Source: Halicephalobus mephisto
Lineage: Eukaryota > Nematoda > Chromadorea > Rhabditida > Panagrolaimidae
Direction: 5' to 3'
Length of the DNA: 64,000 nucleotides
NCBI GenBank assembly: GCA_009193035.1
Contig: SWDT01000193.1
Coordinates: 148,114-212,113, forward strand
The notes under the pieces were generated by a model, which was not told the origin of the DNA, made no database searches, and was given only the letters and a program-made list of their open reading frames with translations. Of this stretch, positions 46,953 through 60,229 are shown in pieces. The position numbers were made by a program, and so were the translations under genes. The first letter of the stretch is position 1. Each line of letters starts with the position of its first letter.

Positions 46953-49818
46953 ATGAATGCGAAAGTAGGTTTGAATTTTGAGAATTTTTATCAATTTTCG
47001 TGCTAAGAAACAAACTTTATTTTCTTGAATTCATCATTGAAAAATTTTAATTAAGAATTCATAAATAAAAAATAAACAGTTTTCTTAAACGAAAAATACT
47101 TATCTCTTCACAAAAATTGAAAAGTATATTTCGAAAAAAATGTCGCATTTTGTGCCGTTGTAAAACAATGGATACTTGCTGAATTTTTATTATTTGCTTT
47201 TATTAAATCTTGATCATCTTTCTACTTTACTGAATACTATAAATTATGAAATTTTAAGTGTTTTTTAATAAAATTTTAACAATATAAATATTCGTCTATG
47301 TCACAAAAGCGGTTTTCATATCTTTGTGCTATGTCTCGAAGGTGATTTCACACATTTCTAAAAAACACTTTTCTCGTACTTTGAAAATGTTAACATTTAA
47401 TCACAAAGTAGGAAAATTACCTCAGTCAAGTAACAAAATAATTATCAAAATCTATTTACTATTTAAAGAATCAGATCAATTTCAAATTTGGTTTTTAATT
47501 TTTACAATTGTTTTTACTAAATTTCTACGATTCCATTTCAGTGGTATAATGATGCTTCAGAAAACTTCCGAAAACTTCCTCGAGAACGAGCTGCTCAAGT
47601 CGTCAACCGAGTCCGCGACAAATGCACCACCGAAGAACTTTGGAAGTCCCTGAAAAGATTCATCCCTATTTTAGAATGGCTCCCTAACTACGACTGGAAA
47701 GAGAGTTTCTTCAGTGACATGAGTGGGGGACTTTCGATGGCCGTCTTGGCTGTTCCTCAAGGAATCGCCTTGGCCGGGATCGCCGGAGTTGACCCTGTTT
47801 ACGGACTGTATACTTCTATATTCCCGGCATTTCTCTACATGTTCTTCGGAAACTCCAAATACACAGCGTTAGGAGGATTCGCAATCCTATCACTGATGAC
47901 TAAACAAGCAATAAACAAGGTCACGACGTTATCTGCAACCAAATACAACTGCACTCATCTAGTCAATGAAACAGCTCTACTGTTCAATGAGACGGACTAC
48001 ATCGATTCGGTCGAGATCAACGAATCTCTACTCCACGATAACTTTACCAACATCAAGGAAGTTATAACGGAAGAGTGGACATCAGGATACAAAGAAGCCG
48101 AGGCCATTCACATCGCCACGACCATCATGTTCATTAGTGGATTACTCCACATACTGATGGGGATGTTCAGACTGGATTTTTTGTCGAGCTACTGTTCAGA
48201 ACAAATAATGAGCGGCTTCGTCGTGGGTGGAAGTGTCCATGTACTGTTCGCTCAGATTGCTGATGCCATTGGAGTCCAGTTGCCGACGAGAACGGGGATG
48301 TTTTATTTGTATTACGTAAGTTTTGGGACTGAATTGCTTACTTTGGAGAAAACGCTAACTTCAGCGACTTCTTCGATACCACTTGTTGCTTTAGGATATC
48401 TGGAATTGCATGTGTCGTTACGATAGCTTTTCGGTTTCAGCGACTACTTGACATAATCGACCGTCTCGATGATATCCACATTCCAACGCTAGTCATCTCT
48501 CTCTGCTCAATCACCTTCCTCCTCTTTTCCCAGTACATCCTCCATCCTTGGCTGGCAAACATCTTCGATTTCCCCATTCCCTACGAGTTAATACTCGTTA
48601 TTGTTGGAATTACCGCCACAAACTTTGCCGACTTATCTACTCACCATTCAATCGAAGTAGTCGGGAACATTCCGACATACTTCCCGCCACCAGCACTACC
48701 GAGATTCGATCTAATTCCCTCCATCTTTGTGGATTCCTGCATGATTGCGTTTGTCTCTGTAGTCGTGCATCTCACAGTAGTTATTATCGCTAAACAGAGA
48801 TATCACTACAACTTTGACAACTGGCGGGTAGGTTCGGAATTGGGTTTTTACATGCGATCAATTTTCAGGAGTTGTATTCCCTCGGATTCGTTGGAGTATT
48901 CTCCTCATTCTTCCCGGTTTTCCCAGTGACCAGTGTGTTTGCCAGATCCGTTGTTGGAACCGCTGTTCAGAACAGCACTCAAATGACGGTTTGCTTCTCG
49001 TCTCTTGCACTTTTAGCCGTTGTTTTCTATATTGGACCGGCTTTGGAATATCTGCCCAAGTGCGTCCTCGCCTCCATGATTATTGTCTCTCTTGTCAGTT
49101 GCTTCAAAAAAGTGTGCGAAGCTGCAAAACTCTGGCCGACATTCAAATGTGACTTAGTGAGTTTCATGGAAATCCGATTTGTGAACACACATTGTTACAG
49201 TTGATCTTCGTCATGAGCATGGTGTTGACTATCTGCCTCGAAATGTCCACTGGATTGTTGTTTTCTGCAGTTTTCGCTGGTTTCACTGTGTTCGTGAGAG
49301 ATCAGCTCCCTCGTCACCATATTCTGACGAAATGTGATGACACCAGAGACTACAAAGAGACTTCCAAGAAAGATCTTGCCTATGTCGAAGGCAACGTCTG
49401 CGTGCTCAGATTCGATGGTCCCCTAATCTTTGCTAGTGTCGAGAAATTCTCCAAAGTTGTCAGATCCTCCATCAAGATGTGGGAGAAGCGGGACGCTAAT
49501 ACGATAATCACGGACAAAATGGGATTCAAGTGGAGGGTCCGGGGACTTCGGGCGATGCTCGTCATCGATTGTAGTGGATTCAACTATGTGGACCATCTAG
49601 GGCTAAACACACTTAAGAGGATCTACAAGGATTTAGAGGGAGAAGGAGTAGTCATGAAGTTTGCAGCTCCAAAAGTTCAGTTGGCAAAAGTTTTCCAAAA
49701 ATCAGATTTCTACAATCATATCCCAAAAGAAGCTGTTTTCGACAACGTCAAAGTTGCTGTCCACATTTGTGAAAGACAATTCGCAGCTTATAACAAGGGG
49801 AAACATAATCAAAAGTAA
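46953..49818 (+). CDS. SLC26/SulP anion transporter
   Basis: Exons 47542-48315, 48441-48827, 48869-49156 and 49201-49818 are secure; a 12-bp first exon (46953-46964, MNAK) is the best-fitting start, giving 692 residues. The sulphate-permease signature GGLSMAVLAVPQGIALA and GVDPVYGLYTS open a membrane domain with about 12-14 segments, including FPVTSVFARS. The cytosolic C-terminus is a STAS domain (VLRFDGPLIFASVEKF ... VIDCSGFNYVDHLG). SLC26 proteins exchange sulphate, chloride, bicarbonate or oxalate. A glycosylation-rich loop (several NET/NES/NFT sites, residues about 90-140) is extracellular. C. elegans has eight sulp paralogues; I cannot say which this matches. Confidence 0.9.
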
Positions 49819-49959
49819 AAAGTAAAAATTATGAAAATTTCTTGAGTTTTATTTATTGTTATGGTATTTTGGAAAATATCTAAACAGTCTGTACCAACAA
49901 GCAGTGATGCATAATAAAAACAAATTAAATTAATTAGACAAGGACAAATGAAAAGCAAA

Positions 49960-50135
49960 TACAGTGGAACCTCGATATAAGTAACTCTAAGGGACGGCAG
50001 AAAAGTTGTTTTTACAGAGGAGTTGCCTTTATCGAGGGGTTTACTAGGGGAAAATTCACAGTAGGGGTCGGAACCGAGTTGTCTTTAAAGAGGATTTGCT
50101 CTTATCGAGGGTGTTTATATCGAGGTTTCACTGTA
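49960..50135. mobile_element. Tigger/pogo-type MITE
   Basis: TA-flanked inverted termini: left CAGTGGAACCTCGATATAAG, right ATATCGAGGTTTCACTG. This terminal sequence is typical of pogo/Tigger elements. At 176 bp including the flanking TA, it has no coding capacity. It lies between the SulP and P450 genes. Confidence 0.88.
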
Positions 50136-50295
50136 ATTGTTTTTTCAAAACTTTAGAAGTTTTAAAATAAAAAAAAACTTGTTATTTTACAAGATTCGAG
50201 CAGAATCCAAAAAGAACTAAATTTGAACTAAAGTTTTCATGTTTTATTTCACATAAATAATTTCATAATTATTAATATCGACTCGATTGTTTATT

Positions 50296-52014
50296 TCAAA
50301 ATCTCTTCTTTATATTACAAACAAAAGGTTCTGGCTGGACAGTTCCTCCGATTATCCTCGTCAAGTCTGGAGGATGAGTGGGATCTCGAGTTACCTGAAG
50401 AACGATCAAGAGTTTATGGACTTTCATAGACAAAACACGAACCTCAAGCTGATTAAAGATGTTTCCGATGAACAGGAACAATTCTAATCTCGCTAATCCT
50501 TCCCCAAGACAAGCTCTTTTTCCGACTCCAAATGGGATGAGTGCTGGGGGCTGGAAGAACTTGCCGTTGGTGTCCAGGAACCTTTCGGGTTTAAACTTTT
50601 CCGGTTCGTCAAAGTACCTCTTATCTCTCATCACAGTTCCAATATGATGGGTGATAGTGGTATTCGCTGGGATCTTGTAGCCGCAGATAACGACATCCTT
50701 GATTGTTCTGTGGGGCAGATTCAAGGGGATCAAATTACACTTTCTCTGAGTCTCGGCGATGACGGCTTGCAAATAATTCAACTGAGGTTTGTCATCTGCT
50801 ATGATCAGTCTGTCTGATCCGATTACCGTATCTAATTCTTGCTGAAGTCTTTTCTGGGCATCAAAGTTTTCCATTAAGTAAATAATCCCCCAGGCAATCG
50901 TGTTTGCAGTGGTTTCTTGACCGGCCAACCAGAGGTCAACACAGGCGCCGTAAAGCTGCTCATTGGAGTATAACTCAAATTCTCCTTCTTTTTCGACAAC
51001 TTTCTTTTTCCTCAAATAATATTCAACAAAGTCTGTAGGCTCCGCTTCTACAGTGAAGTCTATCTTCGATTCGTGTTCCTTGATTTGCTGTTTGAAAAAG
51101 TCAGTCAAATCGTCTATGGTTTGATAAAACTCCTTGAGGAGGAATTTAGGACAGACCTTCAGGAGTGACGGATTGAAGTTCAAAGTCCGTGCGAAGGGCT
51201 TTCCAATAGCTCTGATGTGATTCTGAAGAACTGACTTGAGTGTCGCAAATTCTTCCATGTTGTTCTTGTCAAATCGGTACCCGAAAAGCAAGACATTGAT
51301 GATGTTGCCAACGGCAATGTCGACTTTAGTCTGGATTCTGCAGTTTTGTCCCTTCTGGATATCTTCAGTAATCCCTTGGAGGAGATAACGGGTTTCGTCG
51401 AGGATTCTTTCTTGCATTAGGTTCTTGCCTGGAAAAAAAGATTAAAAGTAACTATATCAGGGAAAAAATCGGGATCTTTATTTCAGGACGAAACTACTTT
51501 TCTAATGCCTTGATTGGTCCCCAGCAACTCACCCATTCCGAAATCTCTAAACACATGTAAAGTGGCTCTTCGATGATGCCTCCACATGTGTCCATCATTA
51601 AAGATCAAACCGTACTTTCCTTGATTTCGTAAAAAACTCATCGCTTGATCAATGGGCCTCCAGGCATAGGTCTCTCCGTCTTTGATGAAAGTCTCGTTTA
51701 TCGTAGGGATATCACAAACAAACACCATCGGGGATTCTCCGAACCAAACGGTGTAGATGTCGCCGTAGACATTTTTGTATTTGTCAGAACAGTTCTCCAA
51801 CCCCAATCTCGAGAACTCTGGTAGGTTTCCAACAATAGGAAGAGGAATAGGACCTAGAAAAAGTGAATTTTCTTATTTTATTCTCTAAAAAACAAAAACT
51901 ATTTCTGAAAGGAAAAACCCCCAAAAACTCACCCGGAGGCAATCCCTTTCTCTTCCAATAAAAATTGTTAAACAACCATAATCCAATCAAACCAGCAATG
52001 AACAACAAAATCAT
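50296..52014 (-). CDS. Cytochrome P450, CYP2-like nematode clade (CYP33-type)
   Basis: Exons 51933-52014, 51533-51853, 50443-51428 and 50296-50394 give 495 residues. The N-terminus ILLFIAGLIGLWLF is an ER anchor followed by KRKGLPPG. WRHHRRATLHVFRDFGMG is the C-helix, DLWLAGQETTANT the I-helix oxygen site, ETQRKCN the ExxR-type motif, and FGVGKRACLGEG the haem-cysteine loop. These features place it in the CYP2-like group expanded in nematodes (CYP33/14 type). The likely role is ER oxidation of xenobiotics or fatty acids. The last intron is only 48 bp and keeps frame if retained (adds 16 residues). Confidence 0.93.
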
Positions 52015-53471
52015 GTTCCAGGTTAAAGGTCTGTTAATTGCCAACTGATTTTTCTCGTTCAATATGGTTGTTTTTATACTTACCTACCTTGGAAGGCATG
52101 TTTTGTCGGTCTCAACCATCTGATTTGACGGCCCCTTGTGCTTTCTATGCACAGAGAAATCACAGACTACGAAATAAGGTAAAGGCCGAACAAGTTTTGG
52201 TTCAAAATGTGATCGATGGTGTTCTCGAGATTAACGGGAGAAATCAATTGTTGACACATTTCAAAAGGAAATATCAAGTAACTAATCGGAAAGGGATTAA
52301 AGTGCGTTAAGAAATATGTCAGAAACAAGGAAATGAATAAAACTAAAACTTGTAATATTTAATAAATTACGAAACTAAGAAAATACAAACTTGTAGAAGT
52401 TTTCATTAATTCAGGTTGATTTCGTCAGACAGTAAAAGTTGTAAGATCGATGTAAATTAAGTCCTAAATGAGGAATTTCATCATAATTTTACAACTTTCT
52501 CTAGATTCAGACTTATTCGTCAACAAATAGTTAATTTCTGATTCTTTATGACTACTGAATTTGTAGGAAATAAAATCCTCTGCAACCATATTTTCATCTG
52601 TGTATTTTAGTTTTCCTATCTTTGTTCACATTTCAAATGTATGCTTCATTTGTCTTTTATTAAGACTAAACATCAATATAATATAGGGGAATATTAATAA
52701 TTATTTATGAAATCAAGGTATTGTTGAGGAATAAGTTGATTCCGGCACGATTAACCCAAGAATTGCTCCTCTACGACGTACTGTAAGAAATCGGTATCTC
52801 GTTTTTTGCTTTGCAGTCTAATTTTCATATAAAGCTTATTATGGCCAGTGATTCCTATTGTTCGTGGTTCCTATCTCCCCATATTACCGAGGACTAACCC
52901 TAGGAATTACGATAATGATATAAGCGCAGCACTCAAGGGACCCTGACTGACATGAAATTTCCCTTTTTATGCTCTTCAGTAGAGAGAGGATTGTTTAGTC
53001 AAGTGTTCTGAATATCTGTAGTCGTGGAGACTACACATTTGCAGCACATTGCTATCATAATTATTGTAGTATCACTTCCATCTCCTCTTAATCTCTACTT
53101 ACTACCAACGATGGAGTCAGGCTTCAAATTTGACTATTACAATTCAGATTGTATTAAAAAACTTAGTTTTGATGAACAACTGACAAATTTTCAATTAAAG
53201 AACTTTTTACCTTAATTTCATTTCGAGATTACTTGAACATTATTTCTACAGAGCAAACAGTGAATATCAATTCATGTTTACGACGTTTTTCAAAACATTT
53301 AGAAATTGCTAAATTTCAGTAATCGAAAATTATGTTTTGCTAGTTAATATTGTGTTGATTCAATTTTCATATTCCGATAAAAGTAAACACAATTTACTTA
53401 CGATTTGAAATCATTATGAAAGAACTTGCAAACAATGTTGCACAGGAAAAATGATAGTAAATTTGTAGAAC
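52015..53471. other. Intergenic region with no supported gene
   Basis: About 1.45 kb upstream of the P450 gene and downstream of the GPCR gene. A plus-strand frame at 52038-52310 (LRNKVKAEQVLVQNVIDG...) looks protein-like in part but has no recognisable motif, no good start context, and overlaps the P450 5' flank; I leave it uncalled. Confidence 0.5.
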
Positions 53472-54778
53472 TCAACGTCGCATACTTGAATTAGCAGTAG
53501 TTGAAAGAATTTTGTTATTCGTTGATGGGAGATTTTCTTTCGCAATTAGGAGCTTTATTCCTCTTTTTACGGCATCTCTGTACGGCTTGATTGTAAAGAA
53601 GATTGTCAATCCATTCAAAGGAGCATGCATAGTCATCAGATGGACCGCAATCTCGGACCATACTGTAAAATTATAAACTATTAAATTACCTAAAGTGTTC
53701 TTCACTTACAACTTGTGTTTTTCAGTTTGAACACTGCAATAACGATCATAATTAATACAGGAGTAGCCAATGTAACCGAAGGAATCATGAACTGAATGCA
53801 TACAGATCTAGCAAGTTGTTGTTGAGCGGCATACGAGGCAGAAGAAAGTGAATTCTTCAGTCCCCGTAAGAGCCTAATCGTCTTTATAGCGTAGAGAAGC
53901 CCAGTGACTTCAACAATGGCTATTTGAGTCGTACAAATTACTACGTACATAAACCCCAGAAGAGGGGTCTTGAATCCGGAACAGAAGCCCTGCTCCACAA
54001 CGGACACGTATTCTGGAGCTTTTTCTTCAATCAAAGCCAAGATCCCTTCTCTAGTTTGCCCTGATATCGCTATCCGGTGAGCAATAATAGTGGGAGAAGG
54101 ATAGAGAACACTGATAATGAACACACCAGGGATGGAGTATCTTGATTCAAAGAAGAACACCTTCCCGGAAAGGACGTAAAAGCGGTAAAGTGACAAGGTG
54201 AGTAGACTACAACCTGTTACGCTCATCGAGAGATTGAGAATTATCTGGAAAAATGAGATTCTATAGAAACTAAAAGACTTAAGAAAACTTTTCAAAGGTG
54301 TTCTTGCACGAGAATTTACTCTCTCAAGGAAGTAAATCAAGTTGTTAAACTGCAGTCCTGAACGGATCAATTTTTATCTTTTTTACGTTCTAAGTTTATG
54401 TCACCATTTAAAATGCACATTATACACCTATTTTTCGCATTTCTTAATTTCTTGATTTCTTCAACATTTACTTTAACGACTTACATAATTAAACTGAGGC
54501 CCCCAGAACATGCCCCAATTTCTGCATAATGCACTGCAGCAATTGGACATCGTTGGAAGCAACAGATACATCCCATAAATACTAGTCTGATGGAAATCCA
54601 TCACCATTGTGGTAACGACAGTGTATAATAAATAATACTTGTAATATCCCATAGCTTTGGATGAATGGAAGACTATCAGGTAAGCAACAGGAAGGTTTAT
54701 CGATAAATTGAGGATAGTATTGATGTGAAGTCTGGATTGGAAATGGTCGAGATTAGCAATGGTAAAATTTGAGGACAT
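53472..54778 (-). CDS. Seven-transmembrane chemoreceptor (SRH-like, Str superfamily)
   Basis: Exons 54485-54778, 53710-54244 and 53472-53662 give 339 residues, a normal length. Seven hydrophobic segments are visible. YKYYLLYTVV with the following MDFHQT resembles the TM2 region of SRH receptors, and the last segment ends HAPLNGLTIFFTIKPYRDAVKR, matching the SRH/STR C-terminal 'PYR' block. These receptors are expressed mainly in sensory neurons and detect environmental chemicals; the ligand is unknown. The family subdivision (SRH rather than SRI/STR) is inference. Confidence 0.8.
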
Positions 54779-57411
54779 TTTAAGAATACTACATTCAAAA
54801 AATCAAGTACTTGGCTAAATGCAAGTTATCAAATTTGAAGGAAATATAAATAAAGTAATTCAATTGGTTCCTTGTGCTGTTATAATTTTTTATTTGGAGC
54901 ACTGCTGTTACGTGGTCTTTTGCCATAATTTCTAGATGCTAAATCTTATTAATAAGACTTAATATGATTTTATTTATTCCAGAAATAAAAGTACTAAAAT
55001 GCCATCACTTTCTTTCGCAAGTGTTTTAAAATTAAAAATGAATAAAATGATACTGATTCCACAGTAGAACTGCAGAATTTGCTGTTTCTAATTTTTTTGT
55101 CTATAATCAACATGTTGTAAATTAATTTTTTTATTGTAAAAAGCAAATCAAAATTGCCAATCTGAGTGATTTCTCGAATGAACAATATTAAAATACAATA
55201 AAATAACTCTGAATTTTTTGACCCGGCAGCTCTGATTCGAATTCTAATAATCTTACTTAATTCAAAAAGTGCATTACATAAATCAAATTATCTAACTTTT
55301 TAAATTCTAGAGTACCTAAATCAGTCCATTAAATCAAATACCGCTGATTTTTACATCCCGTCATCTACATGAGTTTGACTATTTTTCAGTTTTTTGACAA
55401 ATCCTTGATCGACATTTTATCAATCATGAGCCAATTCTTGTCTATTTTCAGTTAATTTCTATTGTATATTGAGAACAAAGGAGGTTTGACTATCTGAATC
55501 CAGGAGCTCCAGTAAATGATTTAGATTTTCGTATCAAGATCATAAGTATTTTATTTTTCTCGTAAAAAGTGCTTTTGCTCTGGAGCTAAAGTGAATTTCT
55601 TCTACATTTGGACATTAATTTCGTTACAAAAATACGAAATACACTTTTTAACTTCCGTATTGAAACTTGAGTTTTTACAACTCCAAAAAGGCCTATTTCT
55701 TTTCAAATTTCCACTTTTCTTATTGTTCTCTATCTAGTAGATGTTCCCAACATCTTTGATCCCATCGCAACCATCTTCGACCTTGCACACATTTAAGACA
55801 CTGAATTTTACTACTTTTTTCACCTTCCTGAAATTCTTCTTATTTATAGTTATGACTATTGAAAGAGTTATTATCATATTAAAGAAAATATCCCGAAATT
55901 CAAGCCCGATCTTTGTATTACTCTTGCAACACTTGAAAAGATTAGTGTAGAAATATTGCTACTTTTGAAGGTTGATAATCAAGTGAACTATGGTAGCACA
56001 CGAATTGTCGAAATAATGTGCGTTATAGCTGTGGAACTCGTATTCGGCGGGTACGTGACTATCGTTTCAACATCAAAGACATTCACATAATGCAAATCAA
56101 AGTGGAAATGTGACTTTTAATGTCATTACTTGTCGGTATATTGATTCACGTGGCCAGAACTGCTTACAATTATCATCAGACTTTGCGGTAAATTTCACGT
56201 TTTCGTGAGAATATTTTAATTTGACCTTAGGTTAACTTATAAAGTGCTCAAAGAGCCTCCAAAGACAACACTCAAAACGAGTCATTGGAGTACAATTGTC
56301 ATCCAGGTATAAGCGCTTCTATCAACCCAGATGCTGTCTGATATTTCTTTGCTCATTGTGCTATTCATCCTTGGTAAAGGAACTCAAAAGAACTATTTTC
56401 AATTGTTTCGTTGTGTTGTTTAGAAATGATTTTGATTACGGTAGAATAATAAGTAAATTTAATCTTAGAGAAGGTTGGACATTACACTCGCAAGGTTATC
56501 CACACTTAATCCCAATTTCTCCAGTTTCTATGGTACCACTTACAAAAATGAAAAGTAGATTAAGACTATACAGAAGCATGCTTTCAAATATCATAGCATA
56601 CATCATAACACACTTGAAAATTACATAAAGCAGTACACATTTTTATGTCTGATCAAACGGTGTTCGGTACAAATAACAGCTTTGTAGTTTGGAATGTGGT
56701 TGAAATTGGATTAAGAAAAGCCAAATTAGTACTGTATTCACGATTAGCAATTCCGAATGAAAAGTACATGTAAATTTCTGAGGTTACAAAATATCAGATT
56801 AAACTGTGATGTTAGGTGCATACAATTAGTCACATCATCCTATAGCACAAATAAAATTTGATTACTTTTTACCTCAACGGCCCACAATAAACCCACGTTT
56901 GAATTTTATTTTTGGGTTCATTTAATCTAGCAGTTTTGCAATTTAAATATCAAACTTCTCAAAAAGAAGCAATAATAAAATCAGATATAACTTTCAATAA
57001 CTAATTAGATTAAGGCGTCCTTTTTAAACTTTTCATTTGCCAATAAGAAGCAACATGAAGTCTTGTAAAAGGTAGAAAAACTAGAGATCAAATCTGAGGG
57101 AAAGAAAGTTATTTTAAAATCAGTTATGTGTTGTATTTATTGTATTTCATCATGTCGTTGAAGATATTATTGGAAAATTGAATACCAATCAGAATAATAG
57201 ATTCTAAATTAGAATTTTAAAATTATGCATGAGATTATCTAGATATGTGATTACTAAAATGTTTCAATGTTTTATGTAGGAACATTTTTCAACATCTGGC
57301 TCAAATGATATTTGCTAGAATTGAGAAGTCGTATCTTTCCCGGTGTTAAAATTTTGGTACTCATTATTGAGTCTAATTTGTAACGTTTTACGATGCCAAT
57401 TTTGAACAAAA
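54779..57411. other. Intergenic region, apart from the chemoreceptor relic
   Basis: AT-rich DNA upstream of the GPCR gene and downstream of the C6 gene. Apart from the relic at 55.7-56.3 kb, I see no supported gene, RNA or clear repeat. Confidence 0.5.
55741..56320 (+). pseudogene. Chemoreceptor relic
   Basis: Hydrophobic open frame at 55741-55950, then an exon-like piece entered after CCTTAG near 56234 that reads LTYKVLKEPPKTT...HWSTIVIQ and ends at GTATAAG. The last piece resembles the KT..LQ..L..Q segment before TM6 of Str-superfamily receptors. Stops and frame changes lie between the pieces and no complete receptor can be built. Low confidence. Confidence 0.35.
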
Positions 57412-58712
57412 TTACACTTTAATCTTATCATATTTCATTTCTAAAAAGTCATGATACACATCGAATGTTCTTAAAATTAGAAATGGTAATCTTTTAGTCA
57501 CAAACATTAACCCTTTTTCATTCGTGGTGCAACTTACATTGGTTACTATAACGTTGGAATCTTCATTAACATACATCCGAGCGTTATACTCACAAGTTAT
57601 TGAAGCAGCGGAATCTCGGTTTCTCACGCTTGGTTCTTCTATATCTCCATTGATCAACATGGTTACTTTGACGGAGGGCAAACCAATGACATTCCAGTGC
57701 AATCTTCATCTCCGATCATGTAATCCTCGTAGGTCACTGGAGGGGTGTATACGATAGAATCATATTTACAAGTACTGCAATTAGTTGTTGGTCCTGAATT
57801 GCAAGAAATCCAATGAATTGTTTTAGTGTTAGTTTTGTGTATCTAATCAGTGATATTACTGCAAAGTAGTTTTGCAGTTGCCTCTTCTCCCTCTGTTTTG
57901 ATTGTACTCTTGTTATCTACACTTAGAATTACAATGTTTGATCCTTCGGCAATGTAAGCAGCGGTTAACGTCAAACATCTATTAGCATCAATCTCAGGAT
58001 CCCTGAACTTGGCTCTATCGATAAACGAAATATCATTCACAATGCAACTGCTGCAAGGATTTTCAATTGGAGTAGCTTCTCAGGTGAATGTTTCGATGAA
58101 AACCCTATCTTCTATTTCCCAGATTTCTTTACGACAACATAGTTCGACTATGGTTTCTCCTGTTTCTACTACGACAGTGTCCATATTGTTTCAATGTCAT
58201 CGTTGAACTTTCTTCTTTTGAGCAAAAGACAGTCAGAGTTGTTTCTGCCTCTCCGACTCTTGTAGAAGTAATCTCATAAAGTGCACAACCTTCAAAGTTC
58301 AATTGATCTAGATAACAAGAGCCATCCTTCTCTACCAGTCCACAATAGATTCCTTCAGCCGCTGTCAGTTCATGATTATAGGTTTCAGGATTAGTTTCCT
58401 GGTCGTCCTCAATCATCTTCATTTCACTAACACAGATTAGATTAATTTCTACTGTTAAACTTGGTTCGATGAGTTCGCCTTCAACCTGAAATTTCCTTTA
58501 AATACTTCACTTGGCTTCCATGTAAATGTTTTTATTTAGAAATTTGCTAACTTTACATGCAACTGCTATGTGTGCCAATCCATCGTCTGGAATTTCCGGA
58601 GCTGACACCGTTGGAGTTATTGAATTCACATTATCTCCTTCTTCAAGATCTTTGTAACTTAAAGTGCTCTTGATCTCAATTTTCACCAAGCAACCAAATT
58701 CAAAAGACCAAT
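57412..58712 (-). pseudogene. Multi-module C6 (DUF281) protein, disrupted
   Basis: At least three C6-type cysteine modules in a row: FGCLVKIEI...VACK; ...IYCGLVEKDGSC...CALYEI...VFC; then PCSSCIVNDI...CLTLTA...LLC and NCSTCKYDSI...CEY. A clean intron (57794-57859) joins the last two. Three lesions break the frame: a one-base shift near 58185, an in-frame TGA at 58080-58082 exactly where a module-boundary cysteine is expected, and another shift near 57670. C6 modules are extracellular, nematode-specific and of unknown function. Either a pseudogene or an error-prone locus; the TGA at a Cys position favours real decay. Confidence 0.65.
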
Positions 58713-60229
58713 CTAATTAGAAATAAAAAGGTCAAAAATAAATACGAATGTAAATTAACCTTTACTGCGAGTGTAGTCTACTTACATGTCGGTACATCTA
58801 TTCCAGTTGTCGTATATCTTTCGACAGTATTTAGATTGAGTAAACTTTTAACATATCATAGCAATTAAAGTTAATACTTACATTTTAAACCTATCAGGCT
58901 CAAAATGAACTACAAGATTCCAGAAACTATTCGCAAAACACGTTCTTTAATTATTCTTGTATTTGATTTTTTAAATTTATTTATTTATCATATATATATG
59001 GGATTTTGATTCCAAAGAAATCTTATCCAAATGCAGTCAAATGCGAAAACTGAAATGTTCTTATTTCACAAGATAATTTAATTTAAGGAACTTGAAATCA
59101 GAATTAGTATTGCAAAAATAAACAATTGGGAATTTAGTTGAAAACTAAAACAATTTATGTTTTCAAACATGATGCTATAATAATACGCAAATATGTTTTA
59201 AGGTTCAGAACAGCATGTCCAAAAAGATAACAATTTCCCAATTTTTAATTACGATAATTTTTATATCATTTATTTCGAAATAAGTTTATTAAAAATTGAA
59301 GACAATATTGATTGCTAATTAAAACCACAACAATTTTATCGAATGCAACTGTATTAAATAAGCCACCTTGTTGAATCTTTCAAATCTCAGAACACCTAAA
59401 TCGATCCGTGAAGTGAAATATTATCGTTGGATAATGTACCTATCTATTTGAGTGCAAGTCCCCATAGCGTTGGTTCAGAAGAGAAATACCGTGAGGAGTA
59501 ATGAGAAACTTCACAAGTAATTTGCAATCAACGCATAAGAGCCTTTGAATACAATCCTCAATAGGTTGGACTCTAATTGAGTGTAATCGATGGCAATAAT
59601 TGCAATCAAACAAAGGTTGATTCTAAGTGACTGCAATCGAAGGTGTTTGATTACATTCATTTAGTGGTGATTGCAAATTATCTGTGTTACGATTGTGCGT
59701 TGGCGGGAAATTAAGTGGATTGCGTAATTTTTATTCGAGTTGTTTTGTATTTCCCGCCTCCAGCTCAATAAATTGATTTTGTATGTATTCCTCATCTTCA
59801 CGTGGACCAGAAGTCCATAAACACGATTTAACAATTATAATACCTACTATTTCATCTGCATGGGATGGACTGATTTTGGGTTTCCAAAAGTCGCTAATTA
59901 TTATTTTTTCAATCAGCAAGCATTTATATTAATTTTTTATTGAAATTCTTCTCATAAATCAGTAATTGCATTATCATACATTTGTCATTTTCGTCGCCTT
60001 GAATGTAAGCACGACATGTTATCATGTGGTTGATTTTCTGTAAATAAAAAGAATTCAAGTCATCTTTATGACATTTTAGAATACACTCTCTTCACTTATT
60101 CTCATGAGCAATTTCTCGAATTAGATTTTGAGTCTATGTATAAATTCAATGCTTTTCGTAATCCGCAATCAGAATTAGGAGGGAGTGTTTTTTATGAGCT
60201 ATCACAAGGTTTTAATTAAATATATACAA
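58713..60229. other. Intergenic region with a dispersed repeat
   Basis: AT-rich flank. Contains the partner of the 4.1-kb dispersed repeat (59690-59835) and, around 59510-59690, several TTGCAATC-type words in both orientations. No gene assembled. Confidence 0.5.
59690..59835 (-). repeat. Dispersed repeat, partner of 4070-4220
   Basis: TACGATTGTGCGTTGGCGGG and about 120 further bases match the reverse complement of 4070-4220 with substitutions. The minus-strand frame 59731-59919 covers part of it. Probably transposon-derived. Confidence 0.5.
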
